Shown: positions 51,804 through 61,006 of the stretch, piece after piece | How the letters are laid out: every line of letters begins with the position of its first letter | Numbering within the stretch: position 1 is the first letter of the stretch | Assembly (NCBI GenBank): GCA_034521445.1 | Contig: JAXHMM010000006.1 | Span: 1-64,000 of the forward strand | Length of the DNA: 64,000 nucleotides | Reading direction: 5' to 3' | Source of the DNA: Balneolaceae bacterium | GTDB taxonomy: Bacteria > Bacteroidota > Rhodothermia > Balneolales > Balneolaceae | Notes under the pieces: generated by a model | Databases searched by the model: none | Seen by the model: the letters and a program-made list of their open reading frames with translations, nothing else | Told to the model about the DNA's origin: nothing | Position numbers and translations under genes: made by a program

Positions 51804-52973
51804 ATGGAATCAACCACCGTGAACTCCGCAACGGCCGAAGAACTTGAAGAGCATTTTCCCATATTCGGCAAACTGCAGTCCTACGAACACGAACAGATCG
51901 TCGTCTGCTCCGACCCCGAAACCGGGCTGAAAGCCATCATCGCCATTCACGACACTACGCTGGGACCGTCCCTGGGCGGCACCCGCATGTGGCCCTACAA
52001 CAACGAGGAGGAAGCGCTGCGCGACGTGCTTCGCCTCTCGCGCGGCATGACTTACAAGGCCGCCATCTCCGGGCTGAACCTGGGCGGCGGCAAGGCGGTG
52101 ATCATCGGCGATCCGCGGACCGACAAGAACGAGGAGCTGTTCCGCGCCTTCGGCCGCTACGTGGACACCCTCGGGGGACGCTATATTACCGCCGAGGATG
52201 TGGGCATTGACGTGCAGGACATGGAGTGGGTCAACATGGAGACCAAGTACGTCACCGGCATTCCCAAATCCATCGGCGGAAGCGGCGATCCCTCGCCCGT
52301 CACCGCCTACGGGGTCTACATGGGCATGAAAGCCTGCGCTAACAAAGCCTACGGCAGCGACTCCCTGGAGGGCAAGCGCATTGCCGTGCAGGGCGCCGGA
52401 CACGTGAGCTCCTACCTGGTTGAGTTCCTCGCCAAAGAGAATGCCGAGATCTTTATCAGCGACATCTACGAGGACAAGGTAGCCGACCTGGCCGAAAAGG
52501 TGGGCGCCACGGTGGTCGACCCCGACGGGATTTACGGCCTGGACGTGGACATCTTCAGTCCCTGTGCGCTGGGCGGCGTGGTAAACGACGACACCATGGA
52601 CACCTTCAACTGCGATATCATCGCCGGCGGCGCCAACAACGTGCTGGACGAGGAGGACAAGCACGGGCAAATGCTGATGGACCGCGACATTATTTATGCC
52701 CCCGACTACGTGATCAACGCGGGGGGACTGATCAACGTGGCTTCCGAGCTTGAGGGCTACAACGAGCAGCGGGCCCACGACAAGGCCTCGCGCATCTACC
52801 AGGTGATCCTGGACATCCTCAACTACTCCGAGGAGAATGATATGCCCACCTACGTCGCCTCCAACATCCTGGCCGAGAAGCGCATCGAAAAGGTGGGCCG
52901 CATCCACCGCGTCTACTCCTCCAAGAGCAGTTTTTCGGGACACATCGGAGACATGTACCGGGCCAAGGGATAG
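51804..52973 (+). CDS. Leucine (branched-chain amino acid) dehydrogenase
   Basis: The product is 389 residues from the ATG giving 'MESTTVNSATAEELEE'. The Glu/Leu/Phe/Val dehydrogenase family is shown by 'GPSLGGTRMWPYNNEEEAL', the catalytic Lys in 'ISGLNLGGGKAVIIG', 'RYITAEDVGI', 'AVQGAGHVSSYLVEFL' for NAD, and 'IIAGGANNVLDEE'. Length and motifs favour leucine dehydrogenase, which deaminates branched-chain amino acids to 2-oxo acids for catabolism or branched fatty-acid starters. hslO follows after 14 bases. Confidence 0.9.
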   Translation: MESTTVNSATAEELEEHFPIFGKLQSYEHEQIVVCSDPETGLKAIIAIHDTTLGPSLGGTRMWPYNNEEEALRDVLRLSRGMTYKAAISGLNLGGGKAVIIGDPRTDKNEELFRAFGRYVDTLGGRYITAEDVGIDVQDMEWVNMETKYVTGIPKSIGGSGDPSPVTAYGVYMGMKACANKAYGSDSLEGKRIAVQGAGHVSSYLVEFLAKENAEIFISDIYEDKVADLAEKVGATVVDPDGIYGLDVDIFSPCALGGVVNDDTMDTFNCDIIAGGANNVLDEEDKHGQMLMDRDIIYAPDYVINAGGLINVASELEGYNEQRAHDKASRIYQVILDILNYSEENDMPTYVASNILAEKRIEKVGRIHRVYSSKSSFSGHIGDMYRAKG

Positions 52974-52987
52974 CTGCCAGACCTGCC

Positions 52988-53893
52988 ATGCTTACCAGAG
53001 AAGAGTTTGAACATCGCGACCGCCTGATCAAGGGCTTGACCGAAGACGGCCATTTCAAAGTTTCCGTGGTCAAGACCAGCGACGCCGTGGAGACTGCGCG
53101 TCAAAAGCACGAGTTATCATTGCTGAACACGGTGCTGCTGGGACGCGCCCTGACCGGCACCATGCTGATGGCCTCCGAGCTGAAGGGCGAGGAGCGCGTG
53201 CAGCTCCGTGCCGAGGGCGACGGTCCCGTAGGCATGGTGGTGGCCGAGGCCAACCGCGTGGGCGAGATACGCGGCTACGTGCAGCACCCGCAGGTGGAGC
53301 TCGACTACACCCGCGATGAGGCGCACCTGGGCGAGGGACTGGGCCTGGGACTTCTGACCTTTTCAAAGACGCTCTACAACGAGTCGGAGCCGCGCCGGAG
53401 CACCATCGAGCTGGTTCGCGGCAACATCACCGACGACATCGCCTTCTACATGGTGCAGTCGGAGCAGGTGCCTTCGGCGGTGATCCTGGACGTGGGACTT
53501 AATGACGACGGCTCGGTGTCGGAGGCGGGCGGCATCCTCATCCAGCGCTTGCCCGACGCGCCGGAGGGACACATCGACCAGCTGCAGGAGCGTCTGCGCG
53601 ATTTCGGTCCGTTGAATGAGATGTTCCGCAAGGGTCTCTACATCGACGATATTATGGAGAAGGCCATGGAGCCCATGATGGTCAAGGAACTGGACCGCCA
53701 GCCCCTCGATTTCTTCTGCCGATGCACCCGCAAGCGCTTCATCGGGGCCCTCAGCATGCTCAGCTACGAGGAGCTCAAAGAAATCGACGACGGGGGACAG
53801 GAGCTGGTATGCCATTTCTGCAACGAGCACTACCAGGTCTCCCCGGGCGAGATCGAAGACATCCTCGTGCAGGCCAAAGCCAGGATGAACTGA
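52988..53893 (+). CDS. hslO: Hsp33, redox-regulated chaperone
   Basis: The 301-residue protein has the Hsp33 start region and, near the end, the redox switch: Cys244-x-Cys246 ('FFCRC') and Cys275-x-x-Cys278 ('CHFC'), spaced by about 27 residues. Zinc is held in the reduced form. Oxidation releases it and activates holdase function. It is 1 base before the NDH-2 gene. Confidence 0.95.
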   Translation: MLTREEFEHRDRLIKGLTEDGHFKVSVVKTSDAVETARQKHELSLLNTVLLGRALTGTMLMASELKGEERVQLRAEGDGPVGMVVAEANRVGEIRGYVQHPQVELDYTRDEAHLGEGLGLGLLTFSKTLYNESEPRRSTIELVRGNITDDIAFYMVQSEQVPSAVILDVGLNDDGSVSEAGGILIQRLPDAPEGHIDQLQERLRDFGPLNEMFRKGLYIDDIMEKAMEPMMVKELDRQPLDFFCRCTRKRFIGALSMLSYEELKEIDDGGQELVCHFCNEHYQVSPGEIEDILVQAKARMN

Positions 53894-53894
53894 C

Positions 53895-55199
53895 ATGGCA
53901 CAGGCGTCCCGACATGTGGTGATCGTGGGCGGTGGATTCGCCGGGATCATGGCCGCCAAAAAACTGCGGGGACGAGACTGCCGGGTGACGCTGGTCGACA
54001 AGACCAATCACCACCTCTTCCAGCCCCTCCTCTACCAGGTGGCCACCGCCGCCCTCTCGCCCGGCGACATCGCCATGCCCATCCGCGCCATCCTGGGCAG
54101 TGATTCGGGCGTGCGCGTGCTTCTGGGAGAGGTGAGCTCGGTGGACCCTGAAGCCGGGACCGTGCAACTGGCCGACGGAAGTTCCCTGGCCTACGACCAG
54201 CTGCTGCTGGCGCCGGGCGCGCAATACGACTATTTCGGCAACGAGTCCTGGGAGGAACACGCCCCGGGCCTGAAAACGGTCTCCGACGCCCTGCAGGTGC
54301 GCGAGCGCATCCTGCTCTCCCTTGAGGAGGCCGAGCAGCTGGACGACCCCAAGCTGCGCGAGCCCTTCCTCACCTACGTGATCATCGGCGGGGGACCCAC
54401 GGGCGTGGAGATGGCGGGGGCCATTGCCGAAATTGCCAAGCGCAACATGATGCGCGACTACACCACCTTCTCGGCCAACGAGACCCGCATTTTCCTGGTG
54501 GAGGCAGGCCCGCGCATCCTGAATGGCTACCCCGAGCATCTTTCGGAGAAAGCGCGGCAGACCCTGGAGGAGATGGGCGTTCGAGTCCTGCTCGACACCC
54601 CCGTCACCGAAATCGGCGAGAACCGGGTGGGCTTCGGCAAAGGGGAGATCGAGACCCCCAACATCATCTGGGCCGCCGGAGTGGCGGCCTCCCCGGTACT
54701 GGATTCCCTCGGAGCCGAACAGGACCGCACCGGCCGTGTACACGTGAATTCCGACCTGAGCCTGCCCGGACACCCGGAGATCTTCGTGGCCGGTGATGCG
54801 GCCTGCGTGGAGGACGAAGACGGACAACCCCTGCCCGCCCTGGCCCCCGTGGCCATGCAGCAGGGCCGGTACGTGGGAAACATCCTGGCCCAACAAATTC
54901 CCTCGGAAGAACGTACGCCCTTTCGGTACAAGGATAAGGGCACCATGGCCACCATCGGCCGGGCCAAGGCTGTGGCCGATATCCGCGGCTTTACCTTCAG
55001 CGGTTTTGCGGCCTGGATGCTCTGGTCTTTCATCCACATATTCTTCCTGATCGGCTTCCGCAACCGCTTCAGGGTCTTCGTGGAGTGGATCTGGTTCTAC
55101 TTCACCTTCAAGCGGGGGGTTCGGCTTATCACCAACCGCTTTTCGGAGGAGGCAGACGACCGAAGGAACCAGGGCACCCCGGAGGCCGGGAAGGCCTGA
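53895..55199 (+). CDS. Type II NADH:quinone dehydrogenase (NDH-2)
   Basis: The 434-residue flavoprotein has two dinucleotide folds: FAD 'VVIVGGGFAGIMAA' at about 8-20 and NAD 'VIIGGGPTGVEMAGAI' at about 160. It also has 'HHLFQPLLYQVATAALSP', 'FVAGDAACVED', 'PVAMQQGRYVGNIL' for the quinone-site region, and a C-terminal membrane-binding segment ('AWMLWSFIHIFFLIGF'). It passes electrons from NADH to quinone without pumping ions. Confidence 0.92.
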   Translation: MAQASRHVVIVGGGFAGIMAAKKLRGRDCRVTLVDKTNHHLFQPLLYQVATAALSPGDIAMPIRAILGSDSGVRVLLGEVSSVDPEAGTVQLADGSSLAYDQLLLAPGAQYDYFGNESWEEHAPGLKTVSDALQVRERILLSLEEAEQLDDPKLREPFLTYVIIGGGPTGVEMAGAIAEIAKRNMMRDYTTFSANETRIFLVEAGPRILNGYPEHLSEKARQTLEEMGVRVLLDTPVTEIGENRVGFGKGEIETPNIIWAAGVAASPVLDSLGAEQDRTGRVHVNSDLSLPGHPEIFVAGDAACVEDEDGQPLPALAPVAMQQGRYVGNILAQQIPSEERTPFRYKDKGTMATIGRAKAVADIRGFTFSGFAAWMLWSFIHIFFLIGFRNRFRVFVEWIWFYFTFKRGVRLITNRFSEEADDRRNQGTPEAGKA

Positions 55200-55280
55200 T
55201 ACACGCCGGCCCTGCACTCCCTTTTCGTAAGGCGCTCCGTTATCCTATATTAAAGCCCTAATACCAACCAATCCGCCGCC

Positions 55281-56249
55281 ATGGGCAGCTACGACGAACA
55301 GGACCTCAAGCGCATCATCAAACGCGCCGCCGAACTGCAGAAGCGCTCCGGAGGACCCGACAGTCTTTCGCGTCCTCATACGGAGCTCTCGCTGGACGAA
55401 ATCCAGGATATCGCCCGCGAAATGGGCGTATCACCCGACTTCGTACGCGAAGCAGCCCTGGAATACGAGGGCATACCCGTAGAGGAGCCCCTGGCCCTGG
55501 ACACCGGCGACAAATACAGGAAAGAGATGATCTCCTTTGTGAAGGGGGAGTTGGACCAGAAGACCTGGGCGGAGATGCGCTCCATCATCGAATACCACTT
55601 CGACGCGCCCGGCAAGGTGATCCGCCGGCCCAAAGGCATTAAATGGAAGGCTCAGCCCAAGGGTATCTCCAAATGGCTGGCCACCCGCAAATCGCCCGAA
55701 GTGGAGGTGAAGAGCTCCGGAGGACAGACCTCCATACGCATCCGCAAAAGCCTGAAGACCTACCAGAAGCTTACATGGCCGGCCTGGTTTTTCGTCGGCG
55801 TGGCCTTTATGGTGTTCTCCATCATGCTCACCGAAGGTCCCGGCGGGGACGATGTGATCGGTATCATGATGGGTATCGCCGCCTCGCTGGGCGCGGCCCA
55901 GCTGTTCAGGAAATGGGCCCAGCGCAAGGTGCGCAAGGCGGGTGAGGAGCTCCGCGAGGCGATGGAGCAGCTTCAGACCATCGTGGCACGCCGTTTCCGG
56001 GCGGGAAGTCCTTCCCGGGAGCAGGGACGCCGGCCCGCAACCGAACTTCCGGATCAGGCCGAAGGTACACACGACATCGAGTCAGGTACAGAGGATTCCT
56101 CCGCCGGGCGATCTCCCGAGGAGGAGCCGCGGGGGGGCGACTCACGCCTGCAGAACGTACTCAGAGAGACCCCGAAGGACGAGGAAGAAGAGGATGCAGG
56201 AAGCGGCTCCGGTTCGGTGAAAAGCGGGAAAGAGAAGAGCCGAAGTTAA
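55281..56249 (+). CDS. Unknown membrane protein with N-terminal helical domain
   Basis: The 322-residue protein was not recognised. Residues about 5-70 are a helical unit with 'ELSLDEIQDIAREMGVSPDFV', a theme seen in uncharacterised proteins of several phyla. Residues 75-165 are basic and mixed. Two hydrophobic helices at about 172-186 and 195-213 form a hairpin ('WPAWFFVGVAFMVFSI', 'IGIMMGIAASLGAAQLF'). A coiled coil follows, and the last 85 residues are Glu/Ser/Gly-rich and disordered. It lies 81 bases after NDH-2. Confidence 0.6.
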   Translation: MGSYDEQDLKRIIKRAAELQKRSGGPDSLSRPHTELSLDEIQDIAREMGVSPDFVREAALEYEGIPVEEPLALDTGDKYRKEMISFVKGELDQKTWAEMRSIIEYHFDAPGKVIRRPKGIKWKAQPKGISKWLATRKSPEVEVKSSGGQTSIRIRKSLKTYQKLTWPAWFFVGVAFMVFSIMLTEGPGGDDVIGIMMGIAASLGAAQLFRKWAQRKVRKAGEELREAMEQLQTIVARRFRAGSPSREQGRRPATELPDQAEGTHDIESGTEDSSAGRSPEEEPRGGDSRLQNVLRETPKDEEEEDAGSGSGSVKSGKEKSRS

Positions 56250-56259
56250 CGTCGGGACA

Positions 56260-56730
56260 CTAGGTCGCAAAAGAGGTGCCGCAGCCACAGGTCTCGTTGG
56301 CGTTGGGATTGTCAAAGGTGAAGCCGCGGGAGTCCAGGCCGTCGGGATAGTCAATTGAAATGCCTTCCAGGTACATCATGTGCTTGGGATCCACCACAAT
56401 CTGCACACCCTCGCTTTCCAGGATGCGGTCCTCCTCGCTTTTGTGGTCGAAGCCCAGCTTGTAGCTCAGTCCCGAACAGCCTCCTCCCTCCACAGCCACG
56501 CGCAAATAGAGCCCCTCGTCCAGATCTTCCTTTTCGCGGATGCGCCGGACCTGTGAGGCGGCGCGTGATGTAAGCCGTACGGGAGGCCCCTCCAGGTCGC
56601 CACCGCCTGAGGTGTCAATGCCCTCAAAGGGGGAGGCGGTCTGCTGTGCGGCGTCCTGCTCCTCTCCGTCCTCGTCGATCAGGTCGGCGATGACGTCGTC
56701 CAGTTGTTCGTCTCCGTCTTGAACGGCCAT
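56260..56730 (-). CDS. IscA/ErpA/SufA-type iron-sulfur carrier with acidic N-terminal extension
   Basis: The 156-residue protein has an A-type carrier domain at about 50-156: 'VRLTSRAASQVRRI', Cys in 'EGGGCSGLSYKLGF', and the Cys-Gly-Cys pair in 'NETCGCGTSF'. These three cysteines bind a [2Fe-2S] or [4Fe-4S] cluster for delivery. The first 48 residues are acidic, rich in Asp and Glu, and not part of the usual domain; an internal start cannot be excluded. It may serve LipA, NadA or HemW clusters, but no operon link is seen. Confidence 0.9.
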   Translation of the reverse strand: MAVQDGDEQLDDVIADLIDEDGEEQDAAQQTASPFEGIDTSGGGDLEGPPVRLTSRAASQVRRIREKEDLDEGLYLRVAVEGGGCSGLSYKLGFDHKSEEDRILESEGVQIVVDPKHMMYLEGISIDYPDGLDSRGFTFDNPNANETCGCGTSFAT

Positions 56731-56753
56731 ATCAGTTGCTTCTGCGATTTTGG

Positions 56754-57434
56754 CTATTCACATTTCCGTGAAAAGCTATAATAATCAATATCGTCCTTTG
56801 AAAACAGATTCAGGATGCCGGCGCTCACCAGGTTCACCAGGATGCCGGAGGCCTTTTCGTCAGACACATCGGTCAGATGTGCGAATTTCTCAACGGTAAT
56901 TTCGCCGTATTCATTCAGGTAGCGGAAGAGTTTCTGCTCATTGGGACCGTATTCAAAGGTGACCCCCTCCCCTGAATGCTTCTTTTCGAGTACCTCGATA
57001 CGCTCGCGGCTGGCCACCTTGTTGCGGTCCCCGTCACGAATATAGGCCACCCGGCCCCGCTCCTCCTTGACGAAGACCGGCTTGTTCCCAGCCTCAGGCA
57101 CACGGATCACCAGCAGATCACGCTCTCCGAACTGCACCACCTCCATGCCGATCTCCAGGGCAGGGTCGCACACCTCGCGGGCGGCCTTCTGCAAAAGGAA
57201 CTCCTCTTCCTGATAGCCATCCACGCCGATCAGCGAACAGTCGTCGTCCACGCCCACCAGAAGAGTGCCGCCACCCGAGTTGGAAAACGCGGCAAGCTCG
57301 CGGGCGATCTTTACTGCGGAAGGTACGGAGCGCTTGAACTCCAGGAAGTGACCCTCGCCCCGCTGCGCGAGATTCTGGACATCCAGGTAGTCCATCTGGG
57401 AGATTGCAGCCGTGGAATGGGAGTCTGAATACAT
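56754..57434 (-). CDS. AlbA_2 (Schlafen-like) domain ATP-binding/regulatory protein
   Basis: The product is 226 residues from the second start (ATG, 57434); a GTG lies 9 bases earlier. An AlbA_2-type domain at about 18-140 has 'GHFLEFKRSVP', 'FSNSGGGTLLVGVDDD' and 'GERDLLVIRVPEAGNKPV'. A winged-helix-like end follows ('ITVEKFAHLTDVSDEKASGILVNLVSAGIL'). Such proteins are predicted regulators or nucleic-acid-binding factors. Function is unknown. Confidence 0.78.
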   Translation of the reverse strand: MYSDSHSTAAISQMDYLDVQNLAQRGEGHFLEFKRSVPSAVKIARELAAFSNSGGGTLLVGVDDDCSLIGVDGYQEEEFLLQKAAREVCDPALEIGMEVVQFGERDLLVIRVPEAGNKPVFVKEERGRVAYIRDGDRNKVASRERIEVLEKKHSGEGVTFEYGPNEQKLFRYLNEYGEITVEKFAHLTDVSDEKASGILVNLVSAGILNLFSKDDIDYYSFSRKCE

Positions 57435-57517
57435 GGGTGTCACCTTGGCTGAATGGTTCGAATTCCTAAACTACGCCGCTCTCCTCTCCACAACGAATAA
57501 ACCTGCGGTATGGTCTC

Positions 57518-58546
57518 CTAAATGAGAATTTCCTCTTTGGGATTGCGTGTCATCAGGTCGTAGAGCAAGTCCTTCGGATCGGCCTCGTCAAAGAGCACCC
57601 GGTAAACTGCGGCGGTGATGGGCATCTCCACGCCCAGCTCGTTACTCCACTCGTACACCGACCGCGTAGTCCTGACGCCCTCGGCCACCATGTTCATGCC
57701 GGAAGTAATCTCGTCGAGGGTCTTGCCCTGGCCGATGTGATAGCCGACGAACCGGTTACGGCTGTGACGGCTGGTGCAGGTCACCACCAGGTCGCCAATG
57801 CCGGTGAGCCCGGAAAAGGTATCCTGGGAGGCGCCCAGCTTCATCCCCAGACGCTTCATTTCATGGAGTCCCCGGGTAATGAGTGCGGCAATGGCGTTGT
57901 CGCCCATATCAGCCCCGTCGGTGATGCCTGCCGCGATAGCCATGATATTCTTGACCGAGGATCCAATTTCCACACCCATGATGTCGTAGTTCAGGTAGAT
58001 CCGGAACATGGGTGTCATGAAGGTCTGCTGTATGATGCGGGCTGTACGCTTGGAATAAGAGGTGGATACCACGGTGGTGGGACGAAAGGTGCCGATCTCC
58101 TCGGCGTGACCCGGTCCCGAAATCACCCCGATATGGTCCTCCACGATCACCCCGTCCAGCACCTCGCAGAGCACCTGCGACATGGTCATGTAGGTGGCGT
58201 TCTCAATGCCCTTGGCTACGTTGACGATAAACTCATCGCCCTTCAGGTGGGGACGCACCCGTTCGGATACCTCGCGTATGGCGTGCGAGGGTGTGGCAAA
58301 AACAACCATGCCCGCTTCCGAGAGGCACTCGGCCAGGTCGGTGTAGCAGACCACCGAGTCGGGGAGGGTGACCTCCTCCAGGTACCAGGGGTTTCGGTGG
58401 CGGTTGTTGATGCCGTAGGCCACCTCCGACTCGCGTGCCCACATGCGCACGCGATTGCCTGCGCGCGACAGCACCACCGCCAGGGCGGTGCCGAAGCTGC
58501 CGGCGCCTATGATGGCCACCTTTCGGGCTTCGCGTTCTTCGTTCAC
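57518..58546 (-). CDS. gpsA: NAD(P)-dependent glycerol-3-phosphate dehydrogenase
   Basis: The 342-residue enzyme has the nucleotide motif 'AIIGAGSFGTALAVVL', then 'VFATPSHAIREV', 'VNVAKGIE', 'VISGPGHAEEI', 'EIGSSVKNIMAIAAGITDG' with catalytic Lys, and 'GLTGIGDLVVTCTSRHSRNR'. It makes glycerol-3-phosphate for phospholipid synthesis. Its start overlaps the plsY stop by four bases, so production and first acylation of glycerol-3-phosphate are coupled. Confidence 0.96.
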   Translation of the reverse strand: MNEEREARKVAIIGAGSFGTALAVVLSRAGNRVRMWARESEVAYGINNRHRNPWYLEEVTLPDSVVCYTDLAECLSEAGMVVFATPSHAIREVSERVRPHLKGDEFIVNVAKGIENATYMTMSQVLCEVLDGVIVEDHIGVISGPGHAEEIGTFRPTTVVSTSYSKRTARIIQQTFMTPMFRIYLNYDIMGVEIGSSVKNIMAIAAGITDGADMGDNAIAALITRGLHEMKRLGMKLGASQDTFSGLTGIGDLVVTCTSRHSRNRFVGYHIGQGKTLDEITSGMNMVAEGVRTTRSVYEWSNELGVEMPITAAVYRVLFDEADPKDLLYDLMTRNPKEEILI

Positions 58547-59247
58547 GTCTGGGAGGTTTTTTCTTTCTCCTTGTTAAGCCAGCCCTTCGCCGGCTTAAAC
58601 GAAGAGACCCTGTTTTCCGTGCCCCGGGCCAGGCGACGGATGTTGCCGTAATGCTTGACGATAATGCTCAGTCCGATGAATCCCCCGAATATGAGCACGC
58701 TCCCGTCTATGGGCCAGCCGGCCCCATAGCGCAGGCCCAGCAGGAGCAGGGGATAGATGAAGGCGGCCACCAGCGAGGCCAGGGAGACGTAGCGGCTGGA
58801 AAGCAACACCACGCAGAAGACGGCGAAGGTGATGGCCACTGAAACCGGCTCGATGCCGGTGAGCATGCCGGCGGCCGTGGCCATGCCCTTGCCCCCGTCA
58901 AAATTTGCGAAGAGGGGAAACATATGACCCACCACGGCCACCACCCCGCAAAGAATACTCAGAAAGGGGTCTACGTCCCAGTAGGGAATAATGGAAATGG
59001 GTCCGCCGGCAATCTGGTAGGCCAGCTGGCTTACCCAGAAGGAGGCGGCGTAACCCTTGCCGAAATCGATAAGCAGCACCGCCACCCCGGGCTTCCATCC
59101 CAGCAGGCGGAAGGTATTGGTAGCCCCGGCGTTGCCGCTGCCGTGGCTGCGGATGTCCACGCCCTTGAACACCTTTCCCACCCAGATGGAGGATGGGATG
59201 GAGCCCAGCAGATAGCTGATAACGATGACGACGGCAAGTGCGAGCAT
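58543..59247 (-). CDS. plsY: Glycerol-3-phosphate acyltransferase PlsY
   Basis: The 234-residue membrane protein has about seven hydrophobic segments and the PlsY motifs 'LLGSIPSSIWVGKVFKGVDIR', 'HGSGNAGATNTFR' and 'NFDGGKGMATAAG'. It moves acyl groups from acyl-phosphate to glycerol-3-phosphate. It partners gpsA downstream, a common arrangement. Confidence 0.95.
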   Translation of the reverse strand: MLALAVVIVISYLLGSIPSSIWVGKVFKGVDIRSHGSGNAGATNTFRLLGWKPGVAVLLIDFGKGYAASFWVSQLAYQIAGGPISIIPYWDVDPFLSILCGVVAVVGHMFPLFANFDGGKGMATAAGMLTGIEPVSVAITFAVFCVVLLSSRYVSLASLVAAFIYPLLLLGLRYGAGWPIDGSVLIFGGFIGLSIIVKHYGNIRRLARGTENRVSSFKPAKGWLNKEKEKTSQT

Positions 59248-59347
59248 GTCTTAGGGAAACTGGTCTGTGTGATGCCCTGTGTACGGTGCATGCAATATAA
59301 GGGATTGAGCCGGAACCCGTAGGCACTTTTCATAAATAGGGAATTCC

Positions 59348-60226
59348 TCAGACGTGCTTCTCGGCGTGGTAGGAGGAGCGCACCAGCGGGCCGCTTTCGA
59401 CGTGCTCCAGTCCGAGTTCCTCACCTACCTCCTTGTACTCGGCAAACTGGTCGGGATGCACCCACTCCTCGACAGGGTGGTGCATCTTGGTGGGCTGCAT
59501 GTACTGGCCGATGGTCAGCACGTCCACCTCGTGGTCCACGCAGTCCTTCATCAGCTCAACCACCTCATCGGGGCGTTCGCCCAGTCCCACCATAATGCCG
59601 GTCTTGGTGCGCAGGCCCTGGTCCTTGCAGCGCTGCAGCAGTTCCAGGGATCGCCCGTACTTGGCCTGGGGACGCACCGTGCGGTAGAGCCGGGGCACGG
59701 TCTCCAGATTATGGGAAAGCACGTCGGGGGGCGTATCAATGACAATCTGCAGGGCGTCCCAGACGCCGCGGAAGTCGGGGATGAGCGATTCGATGGTGAC
59801 CCCCTCGATCTCCTCGCGCAGCACGCGGTGGCACTCGGCATAGATGGGAGCGCCGCCGTCGTCACGCTCGTCGCGATTCACGGAGGTCAGCACCACGTGT
59901 TTGAGTCCCATTTTACTGGCTGCGTCGGCCACGCGCCGGGGCTCGTCCCAGTCCAGCCCTTCCTCCGGACGGCCTGTCTTGACCGCGCAGAAGGAGCAGG
60001 AGCGCGTACAGACGTCGCCCAGGATCATGAAAGTGGCGGTGCCGTTGCCCCAGCACTCGCCGATGTTGGGGCAACGCGCCTCCGAACAGACGGTGTTGAG
60101 GGAGTGATTCCGGATCGTTTCCGATACCTCCTTGAATTTCTCTCCGGAGGGAAGCTTCACGCGCAGCCAGTCGGGCCGACGCTCGTCGGTACCGCTGCGG
60201 TCAATGACCTTGAGTTCTTTAATCAT
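59348..60226 (-). CDS. lipA: Lipoyl synthase
   Basis: The 292-residue radical SAM enzyme has the auxiliary-cluster cysteines in '[16 protein letters not shown]' and the SAM-cluster motif 'CTRSCSFC', followed by '[14 protein letters not shown]' and the C-terminal '[13 protein letters not shown]' with the conserved Ser. It inserts sulfur at C6 and C8 of octanoyl groups. Last gene of lpd-lipB-lipA, 18 bases after lipB. Confidence 0.97.
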   Translation of the reverse strand: MIKELKVIDRSGTDERRPDWLRVKLPSGEKFKEVSETIRNHSLNTVCSEARCPNIGECWGNGTATFMILGDVCTRSCSFCAVKTGRPEEGLDWDEPRRVADAASKMGLKHVVLTSVNRDERDDGGAPIYAECHRVLREEIEGVTIESLIPDFRGVWDALQIVIDTPPDVLSHNLETVPRLYRTVRPQAKYGRSLELLQRCKDQGLRTKTGIMVGLGERPDEVVELMKDCVDHEVDVLTIGQYMQPTKMHHPVEEWVHPDQFAEYKEVGEELGLEHVESGPLVRSSYHAEKHV

Positions 60227-60244
60227 AAAACGGTTCTCAGAATA

Positions 60245-60994
60245 TTAGGAATGCTGCGTGTGCGCGGCCCCTGCAGGTGCCTTCTTAAGATAGGAAAATT
60301 GCGCCTCCAGTTCAGGCAGCGTGCGTACCCTTTCGGTGCGCACCTCGAAGACCTCGGCGAAGTGGACCAGCAGACGCTCCTTCACCTCGGCGGGATCCAC
60401 CTCCCGTCCAAGCAGCGCCTGCAGGCTGGTGACCTCCTTGTCGGTGATTCCGCAGGGCACGATATGGCCGAAGTAGTCCAGGTCGGTGTTCACGTTGAGG
60501 GCGAAGCCGTGCATGGTCACCCAGCGCGAGCAGCGTATGCCCATGGCGCATATCTTGCGCTCGCCCGTCCAGACGCCGGTAAGTCCCTCGATACGGCCGG
60601 CCTCGATGCCGTAGTCGCCGCAGGTGCGGATAATTACCTCTTCCAGCAGGCGCAGGTACTTGTGGATGTCGGTGAAATGCCGGTCGAGGTCCAGGATGGG
60701 ATAGCCCACGATCTGTCCCGGCCCGTGGTAGGTGATGTCGCCGCCCCGGTCGATCTCCACAAACTCGGCGTCGATCTCGGCCAGCTCCGCCATGCCTTTC
60801 AGCAGGTGGGCCTGGTCGCCGCTCTTGCCCAGTGTATAGACGTGGGGATGCTCCACAAAGAGCAGCACGTCGTTGCCGGAACCCTCGCGCCGCCCCTTTT
60901 TCTGGTCGATAAGCCGCTGCTGCACCGCCGCCTGGAAATCCCATACCGGGCGGTAGGGGGCGTGTCCCAGGTCGTATACCTCGACGGTCTTCAT
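60245..60994 (-). CDS. lipB: Octanoyl transferase LipB
   Basis: The 249-residue protein has '[15 protein letters not shown]', '[14 protein letters not shown]', '[19 protein letters not shown]', the Lys motif '[27 protein letters not shown]', and catalytic Cys in '[13 protein letters not shown]'. It moves octanoyl from acyl carrier protein to the lipoyl domains of dehydrogenase complexes. 12 bases after lpd. Confidence 0.96.
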   Translation of the reverse strand: MKTVEVYDLGHAPYRPVWDFQAAVQQRLIDQKKGRREGSGNDVLLFVEHPHVYTLGKSGDQAHLLKGMAELAEIDAEFVEIDRGGDITYHGPGQIVGYPILDLDRHFTDIHKYLRLLEEVIIRTCGDYGIEAGRIEGLTGVWTGERKICAMGIRCSRWVTMHGFALNVNTDLDYFGHIVPCGITDKEVTSLQALLGREVDPAEVKERLLVHFAEVFEVRTERVRTLPELEAQFSYLKKAPAGAAHTQHS

Positions 60995-61006
60995 GCCGGT
61001 CGGGCC

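Noticed and set aside
57518-59247. Possible novel status for plsY-gpsA coupling
   Set aside because: The four-base overlap is a common arrangement for these phospholipid genes.
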